Position numbers and translations under genes: made by a program. Shown here in pieces: positions 35,191 to 44,534 of a stretch of 57,432 nt of DNA. The notes below the pieces were generated by a model. That model ran no database searches, was not told the DNA's origin, and saw only the letters and a list, made by a program, of their open reading frames with translations. The stretch is from Lautropia sp. (lineage in GTDB: Bacteria; Pseudomonadota; Gammaproteobacteria; Burkholderiales; Burkholderiaceae_E): positions 1 through 57,432 of the forward strand of contig JAUNLD010000013.1 in the NCBI GenBank assembly GCA_030532425.1. The letters are read 5' to 3'. The stretch's first letter is position 1; each line of letters opens with the position of its first letter.

Positions 35191-37116
35191 TCAGGCAGCG
35201 GCACTGTCCATGGGCAAGACCAGCAGGCTGGCAAAGCGCGCACGGATGCTGGCCTCGATGCCGGCGGCATCGAGCCCTTCCAGCTGCAGCAGGCGGGCAT
35301 GGTCACCGTGGTCGATGTAGCGGTCGGGCAGGCCCAGGGTCAGCACCGGCTGCTCCAGCCCGGCCTCGGCCAGCACCTCCAGGCAGGCGCTGCCGGCCCC
35401 TCCCATCACGACGTGTTCCTCGACGGTGACGAAGGCATCGTGTGTCTTCGCCAGCGACACGATCAGCTCGCGGTCGACCGGCTTGACGAAGCGCATGTTG
35501 ACCACCGTGGCATCGAGCGCCTCGCCGGCAGCCACGGCTGGCGTCACCATCGACCCGAAGGCCAGGATGGCGATGCGCCGGCCCTGCCGGCGAAGCTCGG
35601 CCTTGCCCAGTGGCAGCTGGGTGAAGGCCTGCTGCACGGCCACGCCCGGCCCGGTGCCACGCGGATAGCGCACCGCCACCGGCACCCGGTACTGCACGGC
35701 CGAATACAGCATCTGCCGGCATTCGTTCTCGTCGGCCGGCGCCATCACGACCATGTTGGGCACACAGCGCAGGAAGGCGTAATCGTAGATGCCGGCGTGG
35801 GTGGCCCCGTCGGCCCCCACCAGACCGGCCCGGTCGAGCGCAAACACCACCGGCAGGTTCTGCAGCGCCACATCATGCAGCAGCTGGTCGTAGGCACGCT
35901 GCAGGAAGGTGGAATAGATCGCCACCACCGGCAGCAGGCCATCGCAGGCCATGCCGGCAGCAAAGGTCACGGCATGCTGTTCGGCAATGCCGACATCGAA
36001 ATAGCGCTTGGGGAAACGCTGCTCGAAAGCCACTAGCCCCGAGCCCTCGCGCATCGCCGGCGTAACGGCCACCAGAGCCGGTTCCTGCTCGGCCATGTCG
36101 CAGATCCAGTCGGAGAACACCTGCGTGTACGTGGGCTTGGGCGGGGTGGCCGGCGCCTTGATCCCCTCGGCCGGATCGAACTTGCCCGGCCCATGGTAGA
36201 GCACCGGATCGGCCTCGGCCAGCTTGTAGCCCTGCCCCTTGCGGGTGATGACGTGCAGGAAGACCGGCCCCGACATCTCGCGCAGGTTCTGCAACATCGG
36301 CACCAGGGCATCCAGATCATGACCGTCGATGGGGCCGAAGTAGGTGAAGCCCAGCTCCTCGAACAGCGTGGCCGGCACCATCAGCATGCCCTTGGCGTGC
36401 TCTTCCAGGCGACGGGCCAGCTCGTAGACCGGCGGCATCACCGACAGCACCTGCCGGGCCACATCACGCGCCTTGATGAGCGAGCGCGCCGACAGGATGC
36501 GGGACAGATAACTGTTCATCGCCCCCACGGCAGGCGAAATCGACATGTCGTTGTCATTCAGGATCACCAGCAGGTCGATGTCCTTGGTGACACCGGCGTT
36601 GTTGAGCCCCTCGAAGGCCATGCCGGCGCTCATCGCCCCATCGCCGATGACCGCGACATGGCGGCGCCGCTCAGGGCCACTCCCCTCGCCCAGGTTGCGC
36701 GCAGCCACGGCCATGCCCAGGGCCGCGGCAATCGAGGTGGAGGAATGCGCGGTGCCGAAGGTGTCGTACTCACTCTCGCTGCGCCGCGGAAAGCCCGACA
36801 GCCCCTCATACTGGCGCAGGGTGTTCATCCGGTCACGCCGCCCCGTCAGGATCTTGTGCGGATAGGACTGATGCCCCACGTCCCAGACCACGCGGTCACG
36901 CGGCGTGTTGAAGACATAGTGCAGCGCAATCGTCAGCTCGACGGTGCCCAGGTTGGACGACAGGTGCCCACCGGTGCGCGACACGGCGTTGAGAATGAAC
37001 TGCCTCAGCTCGTCGGCCAGTGCCGGCAATTGCTCTCGATCGAGCCTGCGCAAGTCGTCGGGGCTATCGATGCGCGACAACAGGGCGTCTTCCTGGGGCT
37101 TGAGGTCTTCGGTCAT
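35191..37116 (-). CDS. dxs: 1-deoxy-D-xylulose-5-phosphate synthase
   Basis: Dxs condenses pyruvate and glyceraldehyde-3-phosphate, the first MEP-pathway step, and also feeds thiamine and PLP synthesis. The 641-residue TPP enzyme has [31 protein letters not shown], the TPP motif [16 protein letters not shown], and [15 protein letters not shown]. The ATG at 37116 is the family start. It is the last gene of xseB-ispA-dxs, 108 bases after ispA. Confidence 0.98.
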   Translation of the reverse strand: MTEDLKPQEDALLSRIDSPDDLRRLDREQLPALADELRQFILNAVSRTGGHLSSNLGTVELTIALHYVFNTPRDRVVWDVGHQSYPHKILTGRRDRMNTLRQYEGLSGFPRRSESEYDTFGTAHSSTSIAAALGMAVAARNLGEGSGPERRRHVAVIGDGAMSAGMAFEGLNNAGVTKDIDLLVILNDNDMSISPAVGAMNSYLSRILSARSLIKARDVARQVLSVMPPVYELARRLEEHAKGMLMVPATLFEELGFTYFGPIDGHDLDALVPMLQNLREMSGPVFLHVITRKGQGYKLAEADPVLYHGPGKFDPAEGIKAPATPPKPTYTQVFSDWICDMAEQEPALVAVTPAMREGSGLVAFEQRFPKRYFDVGIAEQHAVTFAAGMACDGLLPVVAIYSTFLQRAYDQLLHDVALQNLPVVFALDRAGLVGADGATHAGIYDYAFLRCVPNMVVMAPADENECRQMLYSAVQYRVPVAVRYPRGTGPGVAVQQAFTQLPLGKAELRRQGRRIAILAFGSMVTPAVAAGEALDATVVNMRFVKPVDRELIVSLAKTHDAFVTVEEHVVMGGAGSACLEVLAEAGLEQPVLTLGLPDRYIDHGDHARLLQLEGLDAAGIEASIRARFASLLVLPMDSAAA

Positions 37117-37224
37117 GACTTTTCCGGCAAGTCGGAGTGCTTTTGATGTTCTGGGGGGCGGTCGGTGGCATGAGGCATGGCCCATGGGTACCCGCCGCAA
37201 GGGTCTCGATGAAGGTGGATCGCC

Positions 37225-38214
37225 TCAGTGGAAACGGTCGACGATGAAATCGGCCAGCGCCCTCAGGCGATCGGCCCCTGCACCCAGGCCATCCAGGCAG
37301 GCATGTGCCTCGGCATGCAGTTCCCGTGCCAGCCGACGGGCCTCGTCCAGCCCCAGCAACGACACATAGGTGGGTTTGTCCTGGGCCTGGTCCTTGCCGG
37401 CCGTCTTGCCCAGCGTCGCCGAATCGGCCGTCACGTCGAGGATGTCGTCGACCACCTGGAAGGCCAGGCCGATGGCGGCACCATATCGATGAATGGCCTG
37501 CATCAGCACCGGCGAGGGCTCACCGCCTGCCAGCAGACCCAGCTCGACCGACACCGCCAGCATCGCGCCGGTCTTGAGACGGTGCATGCTCTCCAGTTGC
37601 GGGCGCGACAACCGCACCCCCACGCCCTCGATGTCAAGCGCCTGGCCACCGGCCATGCCGCGCGATCCCGCTGCACGGGCCAGCGCTGCCACCATCCGGG
37701 CCGTCGGCAGCCCTCCGGCAGCCACCGTCGGCCCCCCTGACCCCGGCAGCAGGGGCAGTGCCAGCGCCTCGAAAGCCAGTGCCTGCAGCGCATCCCCCAC
37801 CAGCATCGCCGTGGCCTCGCCAAACTGCCGGTGCACGGTCGGGCGCCCCCGCCGCATATCGTCGTTGTCCATCGCCGGCATGTCGTCATGCACCAGCGAA
37901 TAGGCATGGATCAGCTCGACCGAACAGGCGGCCCCATCGAGCACGGCCTGCGGCGCCCCCACCAGTTCGCCCGCGGCATAGACCAGCAACGGCCGAACCC
38001 GCTTGCCCCCGCCCAGCACCGCATAGCGCATGGCTTCGTGCAGGCGGTCGGGCGCCATGCCCGGCGCCAGCCCCGAGGCGGACGGCGGCAGGCAGGCCTC
38101 CAGTGCCTGCTCGACATGGGCAGCACGCTCGTGCATCCAATCCTGCATCGACAGCGGTCCGGCCACCGCAGCCGGCGTCCTGCCAATGGCAGCAGACAGC
38201 TCGTGTTCAATCAT
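37225..38214 (-). CDS. ispA: Farnesyl diphosphate synthase
   Basis: IspA condenses IPP and DMAPP into farnesyl diphosphate. The 329-residue protein has G-G-G-K-R-V-R-P, the first aspartate-rich motif D-D-M-P-A-M-D-N-D-D-M-R-R-G, K-T-G-A-M-L, and the second motif F-Q-V-V-D-D-I-L-D. The N-terminus is about 25 residues longer than in E. coli. It overlaps xseB by 8 bases. Together with dxs it supplies isoprenoids. Confidence 0.96.
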   Translation of the reverse strand: MIEHELSAAIGRTPAAVAGPLSMQDWMHERAAHVEQALEACLPPSASGLAPGMAPDRLHEAMRYAVLGGGKRVRPLLVYAAGELVGAPQAVLDGAACSVELIHAYSLVHDDMPAMDNDDMRRGRPTVHRQFGEATAMLVGDALQALAFEALALPLLPGSGGPTVAAGGLPTARMVAALARAAGSRGMAGGQALDIEGVGVRLSRPQLESMHRLKTGAMLAVSVELGLLAGGEPSPVLMQAIHRYGAAIGLAFQVVDDILDVTADSATLGKTAGKDQAQDKPTYVSLLGLDEARRLARELHAEAHACLDGLGAGADRLRALADFIVDRFH

Positions 38215-38482
38215 TCATCGGCTCTCCAGAGGCCTCGTCCTGCACGCCCGCCAGGGGCACCAGCAGGCCGGCGTCCAGCACCTCGACCTGCTGCGTGACG
38301 GCAGCCAACTTGTCCCGGCAATGTCGCACCAGCCCCACCCCACGCTCATAAGCCTGTAGCGAGGCCTCCAGCGGCAGGCGCCCGGTCTCCATCTGTTCGA
38401 TCAGCGATTCCAGCTCCAGCATCGCCTCCTCGAAGTTTGCGGGCAGTGGGGCTGATTTCTCCGCGCGGGCGGACCGACTCAT
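38207..38482 (-). CDS. xseB: Exodeoxyribonuclease VII small subunit
   Basis: This 91-residue subunit has the XseB pattern: F-E-E-A-M-L-E-L-E-S-L-I-E-Q-M-E-T-G-x-L-P-L-E-A-S-L-Q-A-Y-E-R-G-V-G-L-V-R-H-C. It binds XseA to degrade single-stranded DNA. The ATG at 38482 follows an AGGTGACGTG leader; a GTG one codon earlier is possible. It is the first gene of the operon with ispA and dxs; xseA is not in the window. Confidence 0.95.
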   Translation of the reverse strand: MSRSARAEKSAPLPANFEEAMLELESLIEQMETGRLPLEASLQAYERGVGLVRHCRDKLAAVTQQVEVLDAGLLVPLAGVQDEASGEPMND

Positions 38483-38485
38483 CAC

Positions 38486-38789
38486 GTCACCTCGGCATGT
38501 TCAAACCGGCCGGGCACGCCGCACGGCAGCCGCCGCCCGCCCGCGCGCCCGACCCGGTTTTTGTCAGACCCGCATTCTAGCCCGCATTTGCCCTCTGCCG
38601 TGGTCCCTGCCCACCCCCGCTGTAAACAAGTGCTTCCCACATGCCGTCCAGGCCTCATTCCGGTAGCCGGCCCCGCGGAAATCGCTGCCCCCGCCCCGGG
38701 TTTACCAGTAGAATCGGCCGTTCAACCATCCATTCACAGGGCCACGCGTGGCGCGGCTCTCCTCTCGTCGGAGGTACTCAGAGTCCATC
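38486..38789. promoter_or_regulatory. Divergent promoter region xseB / Rieske oxygenase
   Basis: The minus strand carries TAGAAT (plus-strand 38574-38579) as a -10 candidate for xseB-ispA-dxs. The plus strand carries TAGAAT (38709-38714) as a -10 for the oxygenase. Neither has a good -35. GGAGG at 38770-38774 is 15 bases before the oxygenase ATG. Confidence 0.4.
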
Positions 38790-39986
38790 ATGACGGATAT
38801 CGGGCGCCTGGCGCACATCCAACGGCCTGCAACGCAGCTGCCGGTCTCGGCCTATTTCAGCGAATCGCTCTACAGGCACGAAATCTCCCACCTTTTCGAC
38901 AACGGCCCCGGTTACCGCGGCCACCGGCTGATGGTGCCCGAACCCGGCGACTACCACACGCTGGCCGGTGAAAACGAAGGGCGCGTGCTGGTCAACCAGC
39001 GCCCTGACGCCCAGCATCCGCAAGGCCGCATCGAACTGCTCTCCAACGTCTGTCGACATCGCCAGGCCGTGATGCTCAAGGGGGCCGGCAACGCCGACTC
39101 GATCATCTGTCCGCTGCACCGCTGGACCTACGACCTGAAGGGCGAACTGATGGGCGCCCCGCACTTCGACCAGCAGCCGTGCCTGAACCTGCCACGCTAT
39201 CCGTTGCAGGAATGGCAGGGGCTGCTGTTCGAGGGGCCGCGCAACATCCGCGAAGATCTCGCCGGCATGGCCTGTGCGGCCGAACTCGACTTCAGCGGCT
39301 ACCGGCTGGATCACGTCGAAGTGCACGAGTGCAACTACAACTGGAAGACCTTCATCGAGGTCTATCTGGAGGACTATCACGTCGAGCCCTTCCACCCCGG
39401 CCTCGGGCACTTCGTCGATTGTGGCAACCTCACCTGGGAATTTGGCGACTGGTGGTCGGTGCAGACCGTGGGGCTGCACCGCGACCTGAAGAAACCCGGC
39501 TCGCCCGCCTACCGCAAGTGGCACGACCAGGTACTGCGCTTCAATGGTGGCCGCCTGCCCAAATTTGGCGCGATCTGGCTCACCTACTATCCGAACCTGA
39601 TGGTCGAGTGGTACCCGAACGTGCTGGTGATATCGTCGCTGGTGCCGCGTGGCCCGCGCCACACCACGAACATCGTCGAGTTCTACTATCCCGAGGAAAT
39701 CGTCTGGTTCGAGCGCGAGTTCGTCGAGGCCGAACGCGCGGCCTACATGGAAACCGCCATCGAGGACGACGAGATCGGCGAGCGCATGGACGCCGGCCGC
39801 AAGGCACTCTACGAACGCGGCGAGAACCAGACCGGCCCCTACCAGAGCCCGATGGAAGACGGCATGCAGCATTTCCACGAGTTCCTCCGCCGTGAACTGC
39901 AGGACGTGGGCGACGCCGATTGCCCACCCCCCAACCACGCCATCACCACGCACCCGCGCCGCAGCGCCCTCAGCTTCGGCCAATAA
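38790..39986 (+). CDS. Rieske non-heme iron oxygenase, alpha subunit
   Basis: This 398-residue protein has the Rieske 2Fe-2S motif C-R-H ... C-P-L-H near residues 88-110 and the mononuclear iron site in E-D-Y-H-V-E-P-F-H. These are the hallmarks of ring-hydroxylating or N-dealkylating oxygenase alpha subunits. It needs electrons from a reductase, but none lies next to it. It is divergent from xseB-ispA-dxs, an arrangement I recall from Burkholderiales. The substrate is unknown. The ATG at 38790 was chosen over a GTG at 38748. Confidence 0.9.
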   Translation: MTDIGRLAHIQRPATQLPVSAYFSESLYRHEISHLFDNGPGYRGHRLMVPEPGDYHTLAGENEGRVLVNQRPDAQHPQGRIELLSNVCRHRQAVMLKGAGNADSIICPLHRWTYDLKGELMGAPHFDQQPCLNLPRYPLQEWQGLLFEGPRNIREDLAGMACAAELDFSGYRLDHVEVHECNYNWKTFIEVYLEDYHVEPFHPGLGHFVDCGNLTWEFGDWWSVQTVGLHRDLKKPGSPAYRKWHDQVLRFNGGRLPKFGAIWLTYYPNLMVEWYPNVLVISSLVPRGPRHTTNIVEFYYPEEIVWFEREFVEAERAAYMETAIEDDEIGERMDAGRKALYERGENQTGPYQSPMEDGMQHFHEFLRRELQDVGDADCPPPNHAITTHPRRSALSFGQ

Positions 39987-40505
39987 CTTCGGTCAACAAG
40001 CCGGGCGCCGACGCCCCGCCAGCCCCCGGCCCATTCAGGGCCGGGGCAGCAAGGCCGCGCGCGTTTTTCCGGCGGTCCGGTCGGCCCCTGGCACCCGGCC
40101 GCATGGCGCCTGCCCCCGAACAGCCAGTCCCCGTCGAGGCCTGCCTGCTGCCCGCCCGGCTCACCGCCCGTCTGCATCCCCCGGCCCGGCCAGCCCCCTT
40201 CCGCCTGCCACGTCCTCCCCGACCCGGCCACAGCCACCCTACCTGTCTGCCGCGTCCTCCCTGGCCGCCACCACCTTCCCCCTGCCCCTTGCCCGGCCAG
40301 GCCCAAGCAGGCCTCCCCCAATCCCCTGCCACGGTCTGCGGTTAAGCCCCCGCAAGCCACCACACTGTTAAAGTGAATGTATTAGCCCACAAAAATCCGC
40401 CAATCCCCCGCCATTTTCATTCCCCTCCTTGCTGTCAGCGCTGCTGCAAAGCACAATGACGCGTCACCTCATCGCCTGCGGGCACGGTCTTAACGGAGTA
40501 TCGCC
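39987..40505. other. 519-base gap after the oxygenase
   Basis: A GC-rich hairpin without U-tract lies at 40022-40048 (GCCCCCGGCCC / GGGCCGGGGC). The next 300 bases are very C-rich without a protein-like frame. The last 140 bases turn AT-rich (TTAAAGTGAATGTATTAG region near 40368-40385) and probably hold the sulfurtransferase promoter, but no clear -35/-10 pair is seen. Confidence 0.5.
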
Positions 40506-41348
40506 ATGAGCTGGACCACCCTGATCTCTGTCGAAGAACTGGCACTGATCCTCGACCATTGCGTGGTCGTCGACTGCCGTCACCAACTGACCGATCCCAA
40601 GGGCGGCCTGCGCGCCTATCTCGAAGGCCACATCCCCTCGGCCCATTTCCTATCGATGGATGATGATCTGAGCGGGCCCAGCAACCCCGCACTGGGCCGC
40701 CACCCCCTGCCCGACCGCGACACCCTGCGACAGCGCCTGCAATCGCTGGGGCTGTCGGACAACACCCAGCTGGTCGTCTACGACGATCAGGGCGGTGCGA
40801 TGGCCGGGCGCCTGTGGATGCTGGCCCGGTGGATTGGCCATCGCAACGTGGCGATGCTCGATGGCGGGATCGACGCCTGGCAGCGCGCCGGCTACCCGCT
40901 GAGCACCGAACTGCGCAAGCCCACGCCTGGCCGGCTCACCAATCGCAACCCCCTCGTCGGCATGCTGTCCACCGACGAGCTGATGGTCGAACTGGAAAAC
41001 GATGCCGTCCAGATCGTCGATGCCCGTGCCGCCGACCGCTTCAGCGGCGAGAACGGCGCGATGGACCCGGTAGCCGGCCACATCCCCGGTGCCATCAACC
41101 GCCCGCTCACCCAGAATTTGCGCCCCGACGGCCGCTTCAAGCCCGCCGAAGTGCTGCGCCAGGAATGGGAAGCCCTGCTGGCCGGCCGCTCTCCCGAACA
41201 TATCGTCCACCAGTGCGGCTCGGGCGTCACGGCCAACCACAACCTGCTGGCCATGGAAATTGCCGGGCTGACCGGCAGCCGTGTCTACCCGCCGTCGTGG
41301 AGTGGCTGGATTCATGACCGCAACCGCCCGGTAGCCCGCGGCACCTGA
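40506..41348 (+). CDS. Sulfurtransferase with two rhodanese domains
   Basis: This 280-residue protein has tandem rhodanese domains. The N-terminal one (V-V-D-C-R-H, V-V-Y-D-D-Q-G-G-A-M-A-G-R-L-W-M-L) is inactive. The C-terminal one has the catalytic cysteine in H-Q-C-G-S-G-V-T-A-N-H-N. C-G-S-G-V-T resembles 3-mercaptopyruvate sulfurtransferases more than thiosulfate-specific enzymes. It moves sulfane sulfur in the cytoplasm. ACGGAG precedes the ATG. Confidence 0.92.
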   Translation: MSWTTLISVEELALILDHCVVVDCRHQLTDPKGGLRAYLEGHIPSAHFLSMDDDLSGPSNPALGRHPLPDRDTLRQRLQSLGLSDNTQLVVYDDQGGAMAGRLWMLARWIGHRNVAMLDGGIDAWQRAGYPLSTELRKPTPGRLTNRNPLVGMLSTDELMVELENDAVQIVDARAADRFSGENGAMDPVAGHIPGAINRPLTQNLRPDGRFKPAEVLRQEWEALLAGRSPEHIVHQCGSGVTANHNLLAMEIAGLTGSRVYPPSWSGWIHDRNRPVARGT

Positions 41349-41373
41349 TTCCTGCTGCAGCGCCCACAACGCA

Positions 41374-41401
41374 CAAGGGCCAGCCCGTCGGCCAGCCCTT
41401 G
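41374..41401. terminator. Hairpin between convergent sulfurtransferase and fbp
   Basis: CAAGGGC (41374-41380) and GCCCTTG (41395-41401) form a 7-bp stem with a nested GC-rich part, in the gap between the two convergent genes. There is no clear U-tract. Confidence 0.45.
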
Positions 41402-41489
41402 CGTTGCATGACATCCAGCGCCCACCACGGTCAGGCGCGTGGGCGGATGACGTACCGGGGCGCCTGTCGGCGCCTCCGTCCTGCCGCCG

Positions 41490-42494
41490 TCAGCCCGGAT
41501 ACTGGCGGATGAACTCGTGCACCGTTTCGACCATCTTGCGTGAACCGGTAAAGAACGGTGAACGCTGGTGCAGCGTCTCGGGCTTGATGTCGAGGATGGC
41601 ACGGGTGCCGTCGGTGGCCATGCCACCTGCCTGCTCGGCCAGGAAGGCCATCGGATTGCACTCGTACAGCAGCCGCAGCTTGCCTTTGGGGTAGTTGCTG
41701 CCCTGCGGATACATGTAGATGCCACCCTTGAGCATGTTGCGGTGAAAATCCGCCACCAGCGAACCAATATAGCGCGATGCGAAGGGACGGCCTTCTTCGG
41801 CCCTGTCTTCCTGGCAATACTTGATGTACTTCTTCACGCCATTGGGAAACTTCAGGTACTGCCCCTCGTTCACCGAATAGATCTTGCCATCTTCGGGAAT
41901 GCGGATGTTTTCGTTCGACAGGCAGAACACGCCGATGGACGGATCATAGGTGAAGCCATTGACACCATTGCCGGTGGTGTAGACCAGCATCGTCGACGAC
42001 CCATACACCACATAACCCGCTGCAATCTGGGCACGCCCCGGTTGCAGGAAATCCTCCAGCGTCAGCGGGGTGCCAATGGGCGTGACCCGGCGGTAAATCG
42101 AAAAGATCGTGCCCACCGACACGTTGACATCGACGTTGGACGAGCCATCGAGCGGATCGGTCAACACCACGTATTTGGCATTGCGGTTCTTGTCGCTGTC
42201 AAAAGCGATGAAGTTCTCTTCTTCTTCCGAGGCAAAACCGGCCACGTCATCGCGTGCAAAGAAGGCATTGCTGATGGCAGCATTGGCCACCAGATCCAGC
42301 TTCATCTGGCGCTCGCCCTGCACATTCTCGCCGCCGGCATCGCCCAGGATGTCGTGCACCAGACCGGCACGGTTGATATCACGGTTGATGACCTTGGCTG
42401 CCAGCCGCAAGGCCGCCAGAATGCCGCTCAAACCACCTCTTGCGTGGGGATACTCAGCCTGCTTCTCGACGATGAACTCGCCCAGGGTTTTCAT
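41490..42494 (-). CDS. fbp: Fructose-1,6-bisphosphatase class I
   Basis: Fbp removes the 1-phosphate of fructose-1,6-bisphosphate in gluconeogenesis. The 334-residue protein has the metal-binding E-E-E-E-N stretch, the D-P-L-D-G-S-S-N motif, [14 protein letters not shown] and [13 protein letters not shown]. It is strikingly like E. coli Fbp from the first residues ([12 protein letters not shown]) to the end. The local base composition looks less GC-rich than its neighbours. AGGAGA lies 7 bases before the ATG. Confidence 0.97.
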   Translation of the reverse strand: MKTLGEFIVEKQAEYPHARGGLSGILAALRLAAKVINRDINRAGLVHDILGDAGGENVQGERQMKLDLVANAAISNAFFARDDVAGFASEEEENFIAFDSDKNRNAKYVVLTDPLDGSSNVDVNVSVGTIFSIYRRVTPIGTPLTLEDFLQPGRAQIAAGYVVYGSSTMLVYTTGNGVNGFTYDPSIGVFCLSNENIRIPEDGKIYSVNEGQYLKFPNGVKKYIKYCQEDRAEEGRPFASRYIGSLVADFHRNMLKGGIYMYPQGSNYPKGKLRLLYECNPMAFLAEQAGGMATDGTRAILDIKPETLHQRSPFFTGSRKMVETVHEFIRQYPG

Positions 42495-42713
42495 GGAGAT
42501 GTCTCCTGGTTTTGAACTGTCTCTATTGTAGGACGTTGCGTCACGAGTTTCAGTGAACGGCAGTACGGACGCGTCGCCTTCCATCCTCACCACCGCCCCT
42601 TCCCCCAGCCTTTCCCCCGGGCCGCGCATCCAGCCCGTCACGGCCATCACCCGGGCATCAGCAGACCATTCGGGCCGGCTCCGCCAGCACCTTCCTGGCC
42701 GCAGGGGCCCTGT

Positions 42714-43565
42714 TCAGCTCCCCCAGGCCCGTCGCAGCGGGCCCTGGTGCTTCAGGACCCAATCGTTATCGGGCCGATAACCGAAGGTGAGATGCGCCGT
42801 ACGCCGGTTGACCGGCACGATCGCCAGCCAGGCCTTGTCATTGCCCGGCAGATCCCACTCCATTCCCCCATTGAGGCTGAACAGATCCTGCACCACCGGC
42901 CGGTTGCGGTCCGGCGCGCCCAGCATCTTCGTCAGCACACCGGCCAGATGTGCAAATCCGCGTCGCACTTCATCGTTGTCGCGTGGCAGCCCATCCGGGG
43001 TTTTCAGGCTCACCTGCAAAAAGGCGTCCTCCTGAAAATAATAATCGGCACGATACACCTGCCCGGCCAGTTCCACATCCAGCCACACCAGCCGTACCTC
43101 GGCCCCGTTGATCAGGCGCCCTCCCTCGGCCGGTACCGCCTGTGGCAACAACGCCATCGCCTGCCGCACGCTGATGCCACGTGCCAACCCGCTCCACGGA
43201 TAAGGACGCGCAGCCGGCTTCGCCGAAGCGGCCGGTGCAAGCGCCGATGTCGCCGACATGGCACCGGCTGCCCGCCCCGCCGCACCGGTGCCGGTCGCCT
43301 GCCGGGCCTGACCCTTGGCGCGGGCCCGCTGCCTGCCGGCACCTGCACGGCTCCCGGCCGGCGAGCTGGCAGCAGGCGCACCGCCACGTGCCGCCTTGCG
43401 TATGCGCTCGGCCTGCGCCTTCTTCGGGTGCTTGACCGATGCCTGGCTTCCGGCCTGTGCGGCAGCGCCCGAGGCCGAAACCGCCGGTGCCGGCGCCATC
43501 GCCAGCATGGCCAGCATCATCGCTGCGCCCAGCCCGAATCCCCTGCGTTGCACCGTGGCCTCCAT
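42714..43565 (-). CDS. Exported protein of unknown function (paralogue of 44535-45239)
   Basis: This 283-residue protein has a signal peptide (residues about 1-30, ending A-V-S-A). A basic Ala/Gly/Lys/Arg-rich region to about residue 110 looks disordered, and a folded C-terminal domain begins P-Y-P-W-S-G-L-A-R-G-I-S. That domain has the order W-x-G-L-A-x-G ... Y-x-A-x-Y-x-F ... L-T-x-x-x-G-x-P ... W-x-L-P-G, shared with the protein at 44535-45239. The function is unknown. The start at 43565 gives the signal peptide. Confidence 0.7.
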   Translation of the reverse strand: MEATVQRRGFGLGAAMMLAMLAMAPAPAVSASGAAAQAGSQASVKHPKKAQAERIRKAARGGAPAASSPAGSRAGAGRQRARAKGQARQATGTGAAGRAAGAMSATSALAPAASAKPAARPYPWSGLARGISVRQAMALLPQAVPAEGGRLINGAEVRLVWLDVELAGQVYRADYYFQEDAFLQVSLKTPDGLPRDNDEVRRGFAHLAGVLTKMLGAPDRNRPVVQDLFSLNGGMEWDLPGNDKAWLAIVPVNRRTAHLTFGYRPDNDWVLKHQGPLRRAWGS

Positions 43566-43719
43566 CGTCGACTGACTGTACTGGAAACCCTTGTACCCCG
43601 CCCTGTTGCGCCCCGGAAACACCAGCCGCCAGCAGGCCGCCAATGGCCGATGCCCGGACGACGCCGCCACCGTCCGCACCGGGCCTCATCCCCCGGCGTC
43701 CCGACGCCGGACGCCGGCC

Positions 43720-44451
43720 TCAGTTGGCAAACACCTTCTTCAGGATGGCCGAACCCGTCCCCACCGGATCAGCCCGGATCGCCTTTTCTTCGGTGGCGAT
43801 CATCTTGTAGAGACCATCCATCGCCTTGTTGGTCACGTAATTCTCGATGTTGGCATCTTCCGACTTCAGCACGCCCAGCTTGCTGGCCTGGCCGGCCAGG
43901 GCGTTGTACTGCCTGGCCAGCCCCAGCTTGCTGGTGTATTGCGACACGATCGGCAGGAACTTCTTGAACATCTCGCTCTGGGTCTTGTCACGGAAGAATG
44001 TCGTGACCGAATCATCCCCGCCCGACAGGATCCCCTTGGCGTCCTGCACCGACATCGACTTGATCGACTGGGCCAGCAGCGTCTTCGCCTCGGGCACGGC
44101 CGCCTCGGCCGCCCGGTTGATACCGGTTTCCAGGGCATCGAACTCCTTGTCCCTGCCCATCAGCTTCATCAGCTTGCGGGCCTTCTGCATGCTCGACGGC
44201 AACGGGATCTTCACCTCGGGATTGCCCAGAAAGCCATCCGCCTTGCCCAGGCTGGCCACCGCCGTCTCGGCCCCTTTCTGCAAGGCCGCCTTCACACCGG
44301 CCGTGGCGTCGGTCTGCGTCAGCGCCGACAGATTCAGCGCATGCACCGGCATCGGCAGCGTCATCACGCCGAGCCCCCCCAGCCCCAATCCCAGGGCCAG
44401 CAGCGAAGCACGCACCGGACGGCGCATCATGTTTGCGGCAGCAACAGCCAT
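43720..44451 (-). CDS. DUF4197 family exported protein
   Basis: This 243-residue protein has a signal peptide (hydrophobic stretch about residues 12-35, A-x-A-like cleavage near V-H-A-L-N). It then has the DUF4197 sequence: G-V-K-A-A-L-Q-K-G-A-E-x-A-V, D-G-F-L-G-N-P-E-V-K-I-P-L-P, A-K-x-L-L-x-x-x-I-x-x-M-S-V-x-D-A-K-G-I-L-x-G-G-x-D-x-x-T-x-F-F-R-x-K-T. The family is periplasmic with unknown function. The ATG at 44451 has GGGAGA upstream. It lies between two related exported proteins on the same strand. Confidence 0.88.
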   Translation of the reverse strand: MAVAAANMMRRPVRASLLALGLGLGGLGVMTLPMPVHALNLSALTQTDATAGVKAALQKGAETAVASLGKADGFLGNPEVKIPLPSSMQKARKLMKLMGRDKEFDALETGINRAAEAAVPEAKTLLAQSIKSMSVQDAKGILSGGDDSVTTFFRDKTQSEMFKKFLPIVSQYTSKLGLARQYNALAGQASKLGVLKSEDANIENYVTNKAMDGLYKMIATEEKAIRADPVGTGSAILKKVFAN

Positions 44452-44534
44452 CGGACTTTCTCCCATCCGTTCAGAAACAGACAGGGATTGTGACAGATGG
44501 CAGGCAGACCGACATGCAAAACCCGGTGAACTGG

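Noticed and set aside
35031..35306. Small minus-strand frame covering the region after dxs
   Set aside because: It overlaps the hairpin and terminator and part of dxs, and its composition is not protein-like.
34919..35320. Plus-strand 133-codon frame with a possible GGAAAGG ribosome site before an internal ATG at 34958
   Set aside because: It runs through the strong terminator and into dxs antisense, and looks like noncoding sequence.
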